Shown: piece by piece, positions 30,072 to 41,847 of the stretch
Position numbering within the stretch: the first letter of the stretch is position 1
Layout of the letters: each line of letters starts with the position of its first letter
Assembly (NCBI GenBank): GCA_963930775.1
Contig: OZ005690.1
Coordinates: 2,836,225-2,900,224, forward strand
DNA: 64,000 nt
From: Cliona cf. orientalis
Lineage: Eukaryota; Porifera; Demospongiae; Clionaida; Clionaidae
Reading direction: 5' to 3'
Notes under the pieces: generated by a model
Database searches by the model: none
Told to the model about the DNA's origin: nothing
The model's input: the letters and a program-made list of their open reading frames with translations, nothing else
Made by a program: the position numbers and the translations under genes

Positions 30072-31440
30072 TCATTGGAATAATTGTAAATCCAAAATTT
30101 TGAAATAAAGTGAATCATTTTTATTATAATTTGGGTCTAAATCCTTATGAGCAATGAAGATCCTTGCACCCCATCCAAGATTCTTTTCCTGTCCAACAAT
30201 TTGACATACACATTCGTTTGGTGGCCTACTGTCAAAAGTAAAAGAGTCTGTCTCAGCCACGTGTTGCTCACCTTCTTGATCAAGTAGTGTAACTGTTATA
30301 ATATTATAGAACCTTGAAAGGGCCAATTTAGTTCACTGTCAAATTCACCACGCATTAGTTCGATAAATACAGAGACATGTGATCCCTCACCCTCACCAAT
30401 TCCAGCAGCTACCACATCAAGGCACATCTTGTAGCCACGTGGATGAGTATAGAATGGTTGGCTGGTCCAGTCTTCGATTTTCTTCTTTTTTGAGGCAAAA
30501 TTAGTCATTACAAATTGGACTGGTATGACGTGTACATGGGTGCTCAGTTTCTTAAGCTCTTCTTTTAGCATCAAGTTTTCGGCTTTTAAGGCTCTTGAAT
30601 ATGCGTTTCAAGCCTAGATAGCTGCTTTTGATGACTAATAGCCTGTAGTGACATATGAATAGCCAAGCTATCGCTAATGTGAGCCGGTAAATCTTTGCGT
30701 GGTAGCTTAGCCTCACAGCCGGCAAAGCTGAAGGAGCAGTCGATGACTTCCACAGGGCAATCTTCAGCGAGATGCTTTGATAGATCCTTGAATTTAGTGG
30801 TCACACCACACTCATTGGAACAAGGCACCAAACGTGAAGGGCAAACAGGCTTATGATTAGTTGTAACTTCTTCGAAAGTAGACTCGTAATTGCTACAAAT
30901 CTCACAGCAAAATGGCCGCTTGGGACATAGTTTTGTTTTGTGCTCCTCGACAAACTGACGCTCAAACTTTTCGTGACAGTGGGAACAATCTATCGGAACA
31001 AATTGACAGACTTTATCATCAGCATTGAAGGTGCTCAAAGGAGGGTCAAGGAAAATGTGCTGAGTCAGCGTTCCCAGCTCACCCACCCACTCGTAACCAG
31101 ACGTCTTGTACGAACAGTAGACTTGCAAAGAGTTTAGGGTACGATTTAGCCGACGATCAGGAATAGCAGTGGAGAATGGTCCATTACAGAGAGGACACGG
31201 CTTCCCTTCAGACTTGATAGGCTGTATGCAAGTGCAGCAAAAGCTTGAGCCACAGTCACAGTCGATGAGCTGTGGCTCTTTGAGAATAGACAGGCACACG
31301 GAGCATTCAGTTTGAAGGTGCTTAGGCGGCTCTTCGACAAAGACGCACTCGTGTCCTCCCTGGAGGTGAGATCTCTTTTGGATTGATTGGTTCTGGGAGA
31401 CTTCAACGGACTCAGCACAGCCACCACTGCTTCCTTCCAT
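30072..31440 (-). pseudogene. TRAF-D: RING / TRAF / MATH gene with two frame breaks
   Basis: RING and zinc fingers are open from the ATG at 31440 to a stop at 30586, ending in the coiled coil (RLETHIQEP). A one-base-type shift near 30590 moves the frame to the next segment (KAENLMLKEELKKL, then MATH to GEFDSELNWPFQGS). A second break at 30300-30316, where an AT palindrome (TATAATATTATA) is inserted, shifts to the last MATH segment (VTLLDQEGEQH to the stop at 30072). The MATH half is diverged from TRAF-A to C (WTSQPFYTHPRGYKMCLD). The RING lacks the third-site Arg (FCCTC) as well as the His. A protein of 284 residues, RING plus fingers without MATH, could still be made. Confidence 0.85.
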
Positions 31441-31464
31441 GATCCAGAGGTTACGTCACGAATG

Positions 31465-31472
31465 TGACGTCA
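31465..31472. promoter_or_regulatory. CRE-like TGACGTCA upstream of TRAF-D
   Basis: Perfect site 25 bp upstream of the ATG, with a second half-site-like TTACGTCA just before it (31451-31458). Confidence 0.45.
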
Positions 31473-32379
31473 TGCACGTCGTTTTTCGACCCTTTACCAG
31501 CATCCGAATATCAAATCATGCATTAATTTTTCATATTCTAATTATCTGCCCAGCACAAATCATTCCCCTATGCATAAACTATGAGTAAGTGTGAAACACT
31601 GCAAAATTTAAACATAGAATACAGAATCTGATGCACGTGTTGAAAATCAGTCTACGATGAAGATTATGGTCGCTAGTATAAGTCATCATCCGATGATACA
31701 CAGCTTAGTGTCGTAAGTAGTTGTTGTCCGTTCACCCACGAGGACGTGCCAGAGAATTAAAGGTGATAGTTATATGTATAATTATAGCTACCAATCACAA
31801 ATTTCCCAAAATTACTGTTTTCAGGTAATTGAATCTGTGTAGCTATAGCTAGTTATTGTCATTTTGCATTTTGTTGAAAAAAACTTACATTCACTGAAAA
31901 GCTCGGAAATGAACATGTAACTAGTACATACTTGCTTACTCTTGAGAAGCATTGATTCAGAACTTCAATAGCTGACAATGTGACAGTCAGACTACATTTT
32001 TGAAATTGTATAGCTCAACTTACAACTCAGTATAGCTAGCTATTTCAGAGATAGGTTTGTGATCACTCCACACAGCTAAAATTCTTTGGCCTGAATGCAA
32101 TGCATTCATAACACTATTCATAGAGAAACAATGAGCATTTACAAACAGTAACTAGTGACCAGTGTGTAGCTATACTAATTATTTTATGTCCCTTAAAATT
32201 TGGATAATGACAGTTGACACACTGTAAAAGCCTGTGGCTGCTCTGCTACATAAAGCACTAGCTGACCCAGTCAAAGATAATCTGTCCAAAGACTGCCTCA
32301 CAGCTGAGAGCTAATAAAATTATCATAGCAGCTAGTCTCAACTAATAAAAGTGTAGCTACCTAGTTAGACCAAGTGAAG
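31473..32379. other. Intergenic between TRAF-D and the transporter (divergent)
   Basis: AT-rich, no gene seen. It should contain the promoters of both divergent genes. GTAGCTATAGCTAG-type runs are frequent. Confidence 0.4.
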
Positions 32380-34308
32380 ATGACATCTTCCAAGCAGCTC
32401 AACATTGAAGTAGTTCCGAGGGAAGAAAGTGATTGTAATGTACAATTTCAACCGCTCATAGATGTCAATACTGGTACTGTTCCGGGAAATAATAGGTCTA
32501 CAGTGCTGCAAACAAACAGACATTGCTTTCTGAAGTCAAACACTGCTGCCCTTATTTTAGCGTGGAACTTAAGTGTAGCAATAGGTCTGGAATTCTTTTT
32601 TAATCCCACATCTTTTGCATTGAACTATTATCTTATTCATCGTAATAATACTATACCGATTCGGAAATTGCTGCTGTCAATAACCGTGATGGTGTACGCC
32701 TTTTCGTCTTTTCTCTTTGTTTTCATTTACCCTCTGGCTGGATGCCTGGCTGATACACGATGGGGCAGATACAAGACAATAATTGGTAGTCTGCGTTTTG
32801 TGCTCATTAGTATAGCAATGATTTACATACTTGGGACTTTCGCAACAGTAGGTACTGTTCTGATAATATTATTCATTTCTGCAGGATCTTTGGATAGCGC
32901 AAAAAAGGTCAGCATTGCAATAGTCTTTTGGGTGGTGATTGGTATTCCAATTGCACTTGGAGCTTTGCTTATAGTGTGTAGTCTAGCCACATTCAGTGCA
33001 AATGTTGTCCAATATGGGATTGATCAGTTAAGAGAAAGCAAAGATATAGGGCTCTACATTTTCTGGTATGTATGGACAGTATACTTGGCCAAAGTCATCT
33101 TCGCTATTCCCTACACACTACTCCGAGTCGGTGAATTCTACAGCTATTATGTATACTTTATTTGGAGCATTGGGGTGTTTCTAGTACTGATGCCTATAAC
33201 AATCAGTGTAATATTCTGCATCAAGAAATGCAATAAACAGTGGATATTTGTAAGTCCTCCTCAAGATCGAAATCATTATACACTTATCTGCAGAGTCATT
33301 AAGTTTGTGATCATGAAAAGCCGCACTATTATCTGTCTTCAAAATTACGACAATAATTTTGAGATTCCTAAGTCCAGATTCGATTTTGGGAAAGAGAAAT
33401 ACGGAGGACCTTTTACAAATAAAGAAGTTGAGGAAGTGAAATCATGCTTGCAAATTTTTTTCATCCTTCTTACCTTCGGACCAGTGTTTTTGGTTGATTT
33501 TGCTGCAAATAAGCTACTGCCAAATATTGGATTTCAGATGGATTTCTTGATTGTAACTGTATCACATTATCCATTTTATGATGATTGGAAAAATGATTAT
33601 ATAAAGAGCCTAATTTCTACTGGATCCCTAACTCCATTAATAATAGTGTTTGCTTTTCCCTTCTGCATTTTCCTACGAAAATTCCGAATATGGAACTACA
33701 TTCGAATAAATTTAGGAGCTCTGGAGAGAATTGGACTTGGAATGCTCTTTATTTTGCTCTCTACTCTGTGCACTCTGTCAATTGATACCTATGGGCATGC
33801 TAGAGTCCATAACACTACCAAGTCATGCTTTCTATCGTTAAAAACTTTTGGTGACATTAACATCTACCTAGAAGCTAGTTCATACTCAGTTCTCACGATC
33901 CAAAGCATCTTGAATGCAGTTGGCTACACACTTTTCTATATTTCCTCATTTGAGTTTATATGTGTAAAGAGCCCTCAAGCAATGAGGGGAGTCCTCATTT
34001 CTGCGTTTTTTCTGATTAAGGGCACCTTTCAGATCCTGGGTTTGTCGGTCATTTTCTCCCCTTTCACACAGTGGGATTTATCTATATACAAATTTCCTAG
34101 CTGTGGTTTTGTCTACTATCTTATCAATGTGGTCATCCTGCTCACTGGGATGGTGATATTTGGCATAGCAGCAAAGAAATATCAACGTCAGGCCAGGATA
34201 GATTATGATAATAATATTGTACAAAACATTGATGATTATCAAAACATTGAAGGGTTGCATTCCCAAGCCATTGATGATCATGATAGTGAATCAAACGATA
34301 CCAATTGA
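32380..34308 (+). CDS. SLC15/POT-family (MFS) transporter-like protein
   Basis: Intronless, 642 residues from the ATG at 32380 (MTSSKQLN). A polar N-terminus is followed by about 12 hydrophobic segments, e.g. AALILAWNLSVAIGLEFFF and AFSSFLFVFIYPLAGCLADT. LADTRWGRYKTI fits the loop 2-3 signature of POT/MFS carriers, and KYGGPFTNKEVEEVKSCLQI and the late SFEFICVKSPQAMRG fit peptide-transporter-like relatives. POT proteins couple oligopeptide uptake to protons in the plasma membrane; the true substrate here is unknown. The cytosolic tail is acidic and Asn-rich. The last 180 bp occur again at 39745 and 47270, as the edges of duplicated blocks. Confidence 0.8.
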   Translation: MTSSKQLNIEVVPREESDCNVQFQPLIDVNTGTVPGNNRSTVLQTNRHCFLKSNTAALILAWNLSVAIGLEFFFNPTSFALNYYLIHRNNTIPIRKLLLSITVMVYAFSSFLFVFIYPLAGCLADTRWGRYKTIIGSLRFVLISIAMIYILGTFATVGTVLIILFISAGSLDSAKKVSIAIVFWVVIGIPIALGALLIVCSLATFSANVVQYGIDQLRESKDIGLYIFWYVWTVYLAKVIFAIPYTLLRVGEFYSYYVYFIWSIGVFLVLMPITISVIFCIKKCNKQWIFVSPPQDRNHYTLICRVIKFVIMKSRTIICLQNYDNNFEIPKSRFDFGKEKYGGPFTNKEVEEVKSCLQIFFILLTFGPVFLVDFAANKLLPNIGFQMDFLIVTVSHYPFYDDWKNDYIKSLISTGSLTPLIIVFAFPFCIFLRKFRIWNYIRINLGALERIGLGMLFILLSTLCTLSIDTYGHARVHNTTKSCFLSLKTFGDINIYLEASSYSVLTIQSILNAVGYTLFYISSFEFICVKSPQAMRGVLISAFFLIKGTFQILGLSVIFSPFTQWDLSIYKFPSCGFVYYLINVVILLTGMVIFGIAAKKYQRQARIDYDNNIVQNIDDYQNIEGLHSQAIDDHDSESNDTN

Positions 34309-34578
34309 CAATAATTAGTACTGTATTCTCCTGGGAGTCTTAATGAAAAAGTACCTGAAGTAGCTATCAGAAATAATAATAATATCACTACTGTATAATT
34401 ATACTTTTCTAGATCTCTATAGTAGTATTGAATGTTCTGTGTGTAATCTATTATAGCTATCAATACTTCATGATACAAAATAGTAACTTGTGCACAATAC
34501 CATATCTATAATAGCTATTCCTAAAAATTAATAAGCCAACTAAAAATTTTGTGCTGTTAGTAAGAAATAAACAAATGA

Positions 34579-35015
34579 TTATGTGTGATCAGAGCTCTCA
34601 CAATCAATTGGACTATTAGGCCTCAAGTCAATCCTGGTCCGCTAGATGTCTATATCTAGATACATTAGTCAGAAATAGCCTTTGTTTACACTTACCGAGA
34701 TGCAGAGGAGGGTAGTTGAGCCTTGGGAATTGGATGCTATGATATTAATAACAAACGCACCAGAATTAACATTCATACTGGAGACTGTTATCATCTTCGA
34801 CGTTTGATTTATTCGTAAATTTTCTGAGATAGTTGTCCTTGTGGAGATTTGGCCAAGATCCCCCCGCATGGGGATAGAATAGTTTAGCACAACTCTACTG
34901 AGGTGGAGTCCTTCAGTATTATGTGAGTAGTTCCAAGCCACAGCAAAAGTTATATTGTTGCTATTCATGCTGCCTGTTATTAGATGTGGCTCACTGTTGC
35001 AAATTGGCATTGGAG
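34579..35015 (-). pseudogene. Ig/FnIII receptor remnant, block A
   Basis: Compared with the intact receptor at 47974-51028, only a piece of the last exon (34579-34642) and one FnIII exon (34696-35015) remain. A deletion of about 1.1 kb joins them and removes the transmembrane exon, and a 10-bp deletion (GCACATAGTG missing near 34710) breaks the frame. Exons 1-3 are absent; homology ends in an AT repeat near 35590. Confidence 0.8.
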
Positions 35016-35680
35016 CTGCAAAGCAACAATGGAATACTTATGATATTAATGTGTGCCCCAGAAACTGACTAGTTACAAATTGCTACATGTAGTCATGGCT
35101 ATGGCTTGATTGAGTTAGCCGAGATGAAAACAACATTGTTTTGATGATGTGATTTGCACTGAAACTAGCTAGCCAAACAAATTTTGTATTAATTTATTAT
35201 TATAGCAGCTATTTAGAGGAACAGCAGAATAGTTCCACCTGAGCAAAATAAGATAGTTGCTTGTGAGTATATAAACCACATGAACAAACATGTTTGTGCC
35301 ACAATAATATCGCTATGCATAACGTGAGATGCATCATTAAAATTAATGCACTGCAATACTTGTACATTCAGGTCGTAGATTCGTAAGTAGTTGTGCCTGA
35401 TGGCTAGAGCATCTAAGCTAATCTAGTGCCACAGGTGAGATCGAGCATCATCACCAGTAAGAGATCGAAGCTAATCAATAAAGAAAATGCAACCCCGCCT
35501 CATCATTGGCCTGCTCTGTGATCTCCCATACCCCCGCAAATTTCGTATGAGAACTTCTGTTGCCAGTCAAAGATGTGGAAACAACAATAATAATATTATT
35601 ATTACAAAACAAGTTTTCTCTCTCTACTGGTAACAGTAATGTAATAGCTAATTGTACGGAATAGTTCAGATAATTATCTC

Positions 35681-36535
35681 TCATTGGATGTATATTTCGA
35701 GCAGCTCTATTGGGGTATCTTCGCTGGTGTCAAAGTCTGCACATATTCGTACTTCAATGTTATCATTGGTTGGATTATTGAGTGGCACAGTAAACCATGG
35801 AGGGAATTGTCCATTGATACCGCTGCAGCAAGTGCCTTCTGTGCCGCAGTCTTCACCATCCCAAAGAGGATCATCAGCATAGAGAAAGTAGCGAATAGAA
35901 CTGCTGTTCTTGTTTCCTGACTCACAGTAGTAGTTATTACCAACAAATGAAGGTGGATTGTTTGTACTGCCATTATCACATGGACATTGAATACCCGTCT
36001 CTGATATATCTGCAGCATATGTCCATATGTGTGCTCGTGGACTGCCATGAGTGATGCTAACTCCTTCAACGTAGGGAGGATTGATTGAATCGAAGCTGTG
36101 AAAGGCATCAGGATGTCCAATTTGATAGCCAATGACCCTACCACACACCTTGGTGAATGTGCGTCCTCCAGAAGAATAAAAGGTACCGTGGCACATGTCA
36201 TTTGAACTTGGTGGTCTTCCACACACTCTGACTCCATTGGTGGTGATCTCTGTCCATGCTGACGGACAAGTCTGTGAAGGATCTTTCATATTGAGGTAGG
36301 CTATTCTTATCCACTCTCCTGCTCCACACTGGTAAGGAAATAGTAGGCCTAGAGCACTTGCAACCTTCTCTTGTATCTCTTGACGTGAGCTGGCTCGCTG
36401 CTGTTCTGAAGGGCAGCTGCTACTTCCATCACCATAGGTGATGACTGGTGGTATACTATTATGCTCAAACATCTGTGCAGATATGAGGTGCATACCAACT
36501 ACAATCAGTACAGTAACAGTAACGATGGGAGTCAT
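35681..36535 (-). CDS. Secreted cysteine-rich lectin-like protein, copy A
   Basis: Intronless, 284 residues, with a signal peptide (MTPIVTVTVLIVVGMHLISA). The mature part holds CGAGEWIRIAYLNMKDPSQT, RVCGRPPSS, GTFYSSGGRTFTKVCGRVIGY, PSFVGNNYYCESGN, DPLWDGEDC, PPWFTVPL and a closing EDTPIELLEIYIQ. I recall this module from many sponge and cnidarian secreted or membrane proteins, usually uncharacterised; 'lectin-like' is a loose description based on the Cys-rich secreted form. About 86-90% identical by eye to copy B (42506-43369). Head to head with no close partner; the upstream region was split by the insertion at 36657-37065. Confidence 0.75.
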   Translation of the reverse strand: MTPIVTVTVLIVVGMHLISAQMFEHNSIPPVITYGDGSSSCPSEQQRASSRQEIQEKVASALGLLFPYQCGAGEWIRIAYLNMKDPSQTCPSAWTEITTNGVRVCGRPPSSNDMCHGTFYSSGGRTFTKVCGRVIGYQIGHPDAFHSFDSINPPYVEGVSITHGSPRAHIWTYAADISETGIQCPCDNGSTNNPPSFVGNNYYCESGNKNSSSIRYFLYADDPLWDGEDCGTEGTCCSGINGQFPPWFTVPLNNPTNDNIEVRICADFDTSEDTPIELLEIYIQ

Positions 36536-36656
36536 ACTTTTCTTAATCTTAGCTCAGACTAGTGAGGATAGCTGCTCAAACTCAATCGATTTTGAGTATC
36601 TCTAGTCCAATGGGTTCTTTTATAGCTAATTTCATTGTTTGCATTATGCAATAGCA

Positions 36657-37065
36657 CAGTGGCGATACTAGCTATCTAGAGAATTTATATTAGTGGGATC
36701 CAGCTGAGGCGTGATTTAGCACACCCAAATGCCCCCCCCCCCCCCCCCCCCCAGGAAAGTTTTGAAAAAATAACTCTCATAAGAGTATTTCTGGTGCATT
36801 CTGGGCGGTATATTATTCTATCACACATTATCTGTAAACAATCATTAAAGATTGATCCTACAGTGGAAATATTTACTTCAAAACATCAGAGATATGCTCT
36901 AAATTCACTTTCGGTCAAAGAGTTTTCTTTGCTAAGAGGCCGAAGTATAGAAAACAGGCAAATTTAAATGTTTAACCCCAAGTTTTTGACCAGGGAGTTG
37001 ATTGGGCACTTTGAGTATTTAGCAGGGCCCCTGCCCTGCTAGGCCCTGCCTTAGATACGCCACTG
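36657..37065. mobile_element. 409-bp hAT-style MITE with paralogous empty site
   Basis: Ends CAGTGGCGATACT and AGATACGCCACTG, flanked by CAATAGCA (36649-36656) and CAACAGCA (37066-37073), an 8-bp target duplication with one change. Block B has a single CAACAGCA at about 43467, the empty site. A run of about 20 C lies at 36732-36752. Confidence 0.8.
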
Positions 37066-37073
37066 CAACAGCA

Positions 37074-37578
37074 TACAATTGGACATAACTATTGTACTAT
37101 TGTATACCATCAGTACATACTCATAAAACATAGAGACATATATTGTTTATGTACAAACAGTATCATTACTACCGTGTGCCTGCGCAGATGAGAGTGGAAT
37201 GAACTTGAACCTGTACCAATTATGGTATAAGGATAGGCTTACATGTATGTCAGATATGTCAATTTGTGTGGTAAATCACTCAGCCCCACACACAGGTTAT
37301 TGAATAAGATAGCCTAATGGCCTTTGGCCTTGTGGCTTTATGTCCAAATGGCCTTAAGATAAGCAAGCAATATAATTTAAGGTTCCATGGACTACTCTAG
37401 CCTGTCCCCAGGTGTCTTGCTAAGAATAGCTATTCATGACTCAGTGTCAGTTTTGATCTGACACTGAAATTTAACATTGAATGTTGAACTCTCCAATCAG
37501 TGAAAAGATAGGCATGTATTTGATCATGCTGGTGCAATTAGATTCCTCTGAGATAAATAGCCCCCATAACAACGGTAT
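37074..37578. other. Duplicated upstream flank of the lectin-like gene
   Basis: 37085-37230 matches 43495-43630 (TAGAGACATA, GTACCGTGTGC, GGAATGAACTTGAACCTGTA), and a weaker third copy is at 43820-43960. No ORF of note. It may be the promoter side of the duplicated unit. Confidence 0.45.
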
Positions 37579-37905
37579 CCTGTCCAGGTACACGACAGTA
37601 GAGTCCAACTTAATGTCAGTAACATGTTTGTGTTGACATGACAGGGTAACTCTATTAATTTAGCTACACATGCACCCGTGATTAGATCGTACAGTAATTA
37701 TTACTAAGTAACATATTATTAATATTATTATCAATTTTGTGTCACTTTGATTACTATCATACTATTAAGGACTATCCATGGCAACTGTGCATCCTGTCCA
37801 GGTGCATGACAGTCTAGTCCAATTTAACGTCAGTAACATGCTTGTGTTGTTCTGACTCTGATACATGATAGTATCATTGATTTAGCTACACGGCTGTGAT
37901 TAAAC
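37579..37905. repeat. Two diverged copies of a 110-bp unit
   Basis: 37579-37690 and 37795-37905 share ATCCTGTCCAGGT, GACAGT, AGTCCAA, GTCAGTAACATG, TTGTGTTG and GATTTAGCTACAC. No coding signal. Confidence 0.6.
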
Positions 37906-38216
37906 ACCAGTGCATGTCTGAACTCCTCAATCTTACCTTCATTGCACGGGTATGGCACATTAATACTATGGTAGCAACACCCAATGTTGTACTATCATGC
38001 CGTGATCGATGGTCCCCCACAAAATTAATTGTGATCCTCCAGCCCATGACTATCCACTGCATCAATTATAGCTATAGGGTCCCCCAGGACAAACCCTGGA
38101 GACTAATCCTGCCATAGCTACAGACTTTCGAGACTAACCTTTTGACTAATATAACCGACACCCAGCCCCTGACCCCTCCCGTAAATGGTGGGGGAACCAT
38201 GATGCACAGTTGCCAT
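37777..38216. mobile_element. Possible 440-bp fold-back element
   Basis: CCATGGCAACTGTGCATC is mirrored by GATGCACAGTTGCCATGG at the right, and GGTCCCCCACA by GGTGGGGGAACC. The ends overlap the second copy of the 110-bp unit, so the limits are unsure. Confidence 0.4.
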
Positions 38217-39744
38217 GGACGGTAGCTACGAATTTTGGCATCTGCCATCTTCCACTTACACTGGACAGAAGTTGTGAGCAAACCATGTAAGATGGAATTA
38301 ATAAATTTAATAACACTTAGTGACTAAGTCAAAGAACAGAAACAAGTATAAAAACAATTGAATAAAATTGAAGAATGAAGAAGGGATGGCAGGATCAAAA
38401 AGTACACAAACAAGAGATAATCGCATCTACTACATATTCCTATGCTTGTTTTTTGAGGGGTGCAAAAATAACCAGTAATGAATTATATTAATGTGATTGA
38501 AGATTAAAATCAGTGGTGGGTGGGGATCACTCGCACAGTGGCATCTGTCTGGCCATCCGAGTTCCTGGTTGAAGAAGCTGTATTGGATCGGTTGTTGGCA
38601 TCATCTCTCTTAAGATTTGTTTATGTGAGTGTATGTGTTCAGTATCATTAATTTTTGCTAAGATCATATTACATTGTGCATAAGGTTGAGTATTGTTGCA
38701 CTGTCAAGCATGGCTAAGGGTTATGAATTTGATTAAGTTTAAGTATGAGCCCTCAAGTTTGGTTGTGGTGGTTTTAAGAGGCGAGCATTATTATTATTAT
38801 AGATTGTTATGGGGGGTCTGGTTGTTTTGTATACATATGTGATTAATAGCTAAGATAGGATTCGGTATGTATTTGGGGATAAGGGTTGATAGGTTTTGGT
38901 TGTTCGATGTGTATTCCTGGGATAAGGATTCACAATCAGTATGTGTTTTGGTTGAAGTATAGTGTCAATGTTAATTTTTATTTTATTTTTTAGGTGAGGA
39001 TGAATCTGGTTTTGGATGAGGATTATTTAGATGAAGAATTCCTTTAGTGACTGGAATTTCACTTGGTTTTGAACATAATATTGTTTGCTTAAGGGGATCA
39101 TGGTTGGATTAGATATTGTGTAATTTGCTTGATTTGTTTAATATATCATGCGGGGTGATAGCTAGGTTGTGAATATTATATCATGATCACTGTTAACGTT
39201 ATAGTATTCTGTATGGTTTGGTTTTCAATAGGCGGCCAAATGGCTGTGCTTGAAAGTGGTATCACTAAACTTTGAATCCAGGTCAACTTAAGCTTGTATA
39301 CAAGGTAGCTAAGTTCGGGTGCATGATGTGATATAGGTTTAAAGTTAGCGGCCAAGTGGCTGTGCTTGGCGTTTGTATAATATTATAATGCTGTATTTGG
39401 GGTATATGGCTTATTTATGGTTAGATCTGAGCGTGGCATGGCATGGCTAGGTTTTGGGGTAGATCTGCTTTTGGATTATATAGCTAGCTTGGTTTGGGGG
39501 AAGAGGTTCCGGAAGATCTGTTTCTAGATCAGGGGTAGAGGTTCCAGGGTAGATCTGGTACTTGGTTAGGGGTAGAAGGTCAGCTTTGTTCCAGGGTAGA
39601 TCTGTTTCTAGGTTGGGGTTGGCTGGTTTGGAGTAGAGATTCCGGGTAGATCTATTTGTAGGTTGCAGGGGTAGAATGTCATCTTGATTTGGAGGTAGAA
39701 GTCCAGGGGTAGAGTATAGTAATATGGAGGTTCCAGGGTAGATT
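38217..39744. repeat. G/T-skewed region with TTCCAGGGTAGATCTG repeats
   Basis: No gene. 38500-39744 is strongly G- and T-biased on the plus strand. 39235 and 39348 share GCGGCCAA(A/G)TGGCTGTGCTTG. 39450-39744 holds about seven degenerate copies of GGTTCCAGGGTAGATCTG with TAGG-rich spacers. Confidence 0.6.
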
Positions 39745-39950
39745 TGTCTACTATCTTATCAATGTGGTCATCCTGCTCACTGGGATGGTGATATTCAACA
39801 TAGCAGCAAAGAAATATCAACGTCAGGGCAGGACAGATTATGATAATAATTATTATACAAAACATTGATGATTATCAAAATATTGATCAAGGGTTGCATT
39901 CCCAAGCCGTTGATGCTAATGATAGTGAATCAAACAATACCAATTGACAA
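39745..39950 (+). pseudogene. 3' end of the SLC15-like gene, duplicated fragment (block B)
   Basis: Matches 34108-34310 of the transporter, covering the last membrane segment and the cytosolic tail to the stop and beyond, with small indels. It lies upstream of the block B receptor exactly as the complete gene does in block A, so it marks the edge of the duplicated segment. Confidence 0.8.
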
Positions 39951-40245
39951 TAATAATACCGTATTCTTCTGGGGACTCTTAATTTATCGACATGAAAAAG
40001 TACCTAAAGTAGCTATCAGAAATAATAATAGTAATATCATTAATGCATAATATATACTTTTCTAGACTCTCTATAGTAATAGTATTGAATATTCTGTGTG
40101 TAATCTAGCTATCAATACTTCATGATACAAACTATATGGTCGGAGAGTATATAGCAACTTGTGTACGATGCCATGTCTATAGCTATTCCTAAAAATTAAT
40201 AAGCCAATTAAAAATTTTGTGCTGTTAGTAAGAAATAAAAAATGA

Positions 40246-41847
40246 TTATGTGTGATCAGAGCTCTCACAATCAATTGGACTATTAGGCCTCAAGTCAATC
40301 CTGGTACGCTCCACTTTAATAGTTTCGTATATTGGGTTGCTTTCGTATATTGGGTTGTGGTAGGTGCGTTCAAGATTCTCTGAAATTGATCCCAAATCTG
40401 ATCCCAGACGCAGACGACTAGCAGTTACCGAGTCGACAGCTTCATAAGCCAGGCTAGTAGAAAGGTCAAAGTCATCTTTAGAAATTTCACTTCCTTCAAA
40501 TTCACATTCCGGTATGGTCTCAGGAATGGAAATATGTGATGTGGTACTCAGCCTGTTTATATTCATCATTGGAATTTGCAACTCGTCCTGCTGATGATCT
40601 GCATTGCTGTGTAATCAATAATTGGGGTATGCTGAAATGCATTAAGGAAGAGTTTACAAGTAGGCTCACTGATTATGGTCAGGCTAAGTGCGCTATATAG
40701 CTACATGAAAGCAGCAAATAGAAAGCCAGAGGATAAGTCTAAGATATCTATAGGGCATCAATCTATAAGAATTATATCCTGAAAATAGGTTGACTCATTG
40801 TAAGCAGCTATCTTGTCTTTTTTCTAATGGACATACCTTAGTCTTTGTGCCTTCTGGCAATTGTTTTTATAGCGCTGGTATCCAACATAGAGTGCCAATA
40901 GAAGGACAATCACGATAAGAATTCCACATCCAACGAAACCAATGATGGTGTATGATCACAGTTTAATGGTGACCCAAATTCTTCAATTATTAGAGTACAG
41001 TCTCTTTCAGGATAAACCCTCAAACCTTGTACCATAATGGATCCAGCCACAGAGTGAATCTGAATCCACTCTCTTATTGAATCAAAAACACGCTCAGTCA
41101 TATTCAGCGGGGAGAAAAGTTTAGCACGTAATGCAACCACTTCACTGTTCTCTTGAGCACACTCCATGGCCAGGTTTGTGATCATATATTCACACCTGTC
41201 ACATCTGTTTTGGATATATCCTTGGAAATGGCTCAAAATAGCCTGCTGTTTCTCAATAGTGTCACTTAACTGTATAATATTATAATAATATTGTAAACAA
41301 TGGAAATATTAATTACCTCGAGTATATAGACCGTTTAGATTCATTTTCTGTAGGTACCTATATATAGCTACTTACCACTCATATTTGGCAGTTGTGTACA
41401 CCCTTCAACACAAGCTGAATGATATTCACCTCTAAAACACCAATAGAGATAAAATTAATAATCTAGATGTCTATATCTAGATACATTAGTCAGAAATAGC
41501 CTTTGTTTACACTTACCGAGATGCAGAGGAGGGCACATAGTGGTAGTTGAGCCTTGAGAATTGGATGCTATGATATTAATAACAAACGCACCAGAATTAA
41601 CATTCATACTGGAGACTGTTTATCATCTTCGACGTTTGATTTATTCGTAAATTTTCTGAGATAGTTGTCCTTGTGGAGATTTGGCCAAGATCCCCTCGCA
41701 TGGGGATAGAATAGTTTAGCACAACTCTACTGAGGTGGAGTCCTTCTGTATTATGTGAGTAGTTCCAAGCCACAGCAAAAGTTATATTGTTGCTATTCAT
41801 GCTGCCTGTTATTAGATGTGGCTCACTGTTGCAAATTGGCATTGGAG
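40246..41847 (-). pseudogene. Ig/FnIII receptor, block B, truncated and frameshifted
   Basis: Keeps the last exon (NPIY tail, stop at 40246), the membrane-proximal exon (40910-41273), the small exon near 41395-41450 and one FnIII exon (to 41847). It lost exons 1-3 (signal, Ig, first FnIII). A deletion of about 46 bp at 40948 removes the linker and start of the membrane segment and shifts the frame (CDHTPSLVSLDVEFLS then stop). One extra T at 41622 shifts the FnIII frame. The tail exon stays open and is nearly identical to copy C. Confidence 0.8.

Noticed and set aside
35707-36237. A 176-codon minus-strand ORF overlapping lectin-like copy A (and 42610-43062 in copy B)
   Set aside because: Shadow frame of the real gene. 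The real frame has a signal peptide and conserved cysteines; the shadow lacks both.
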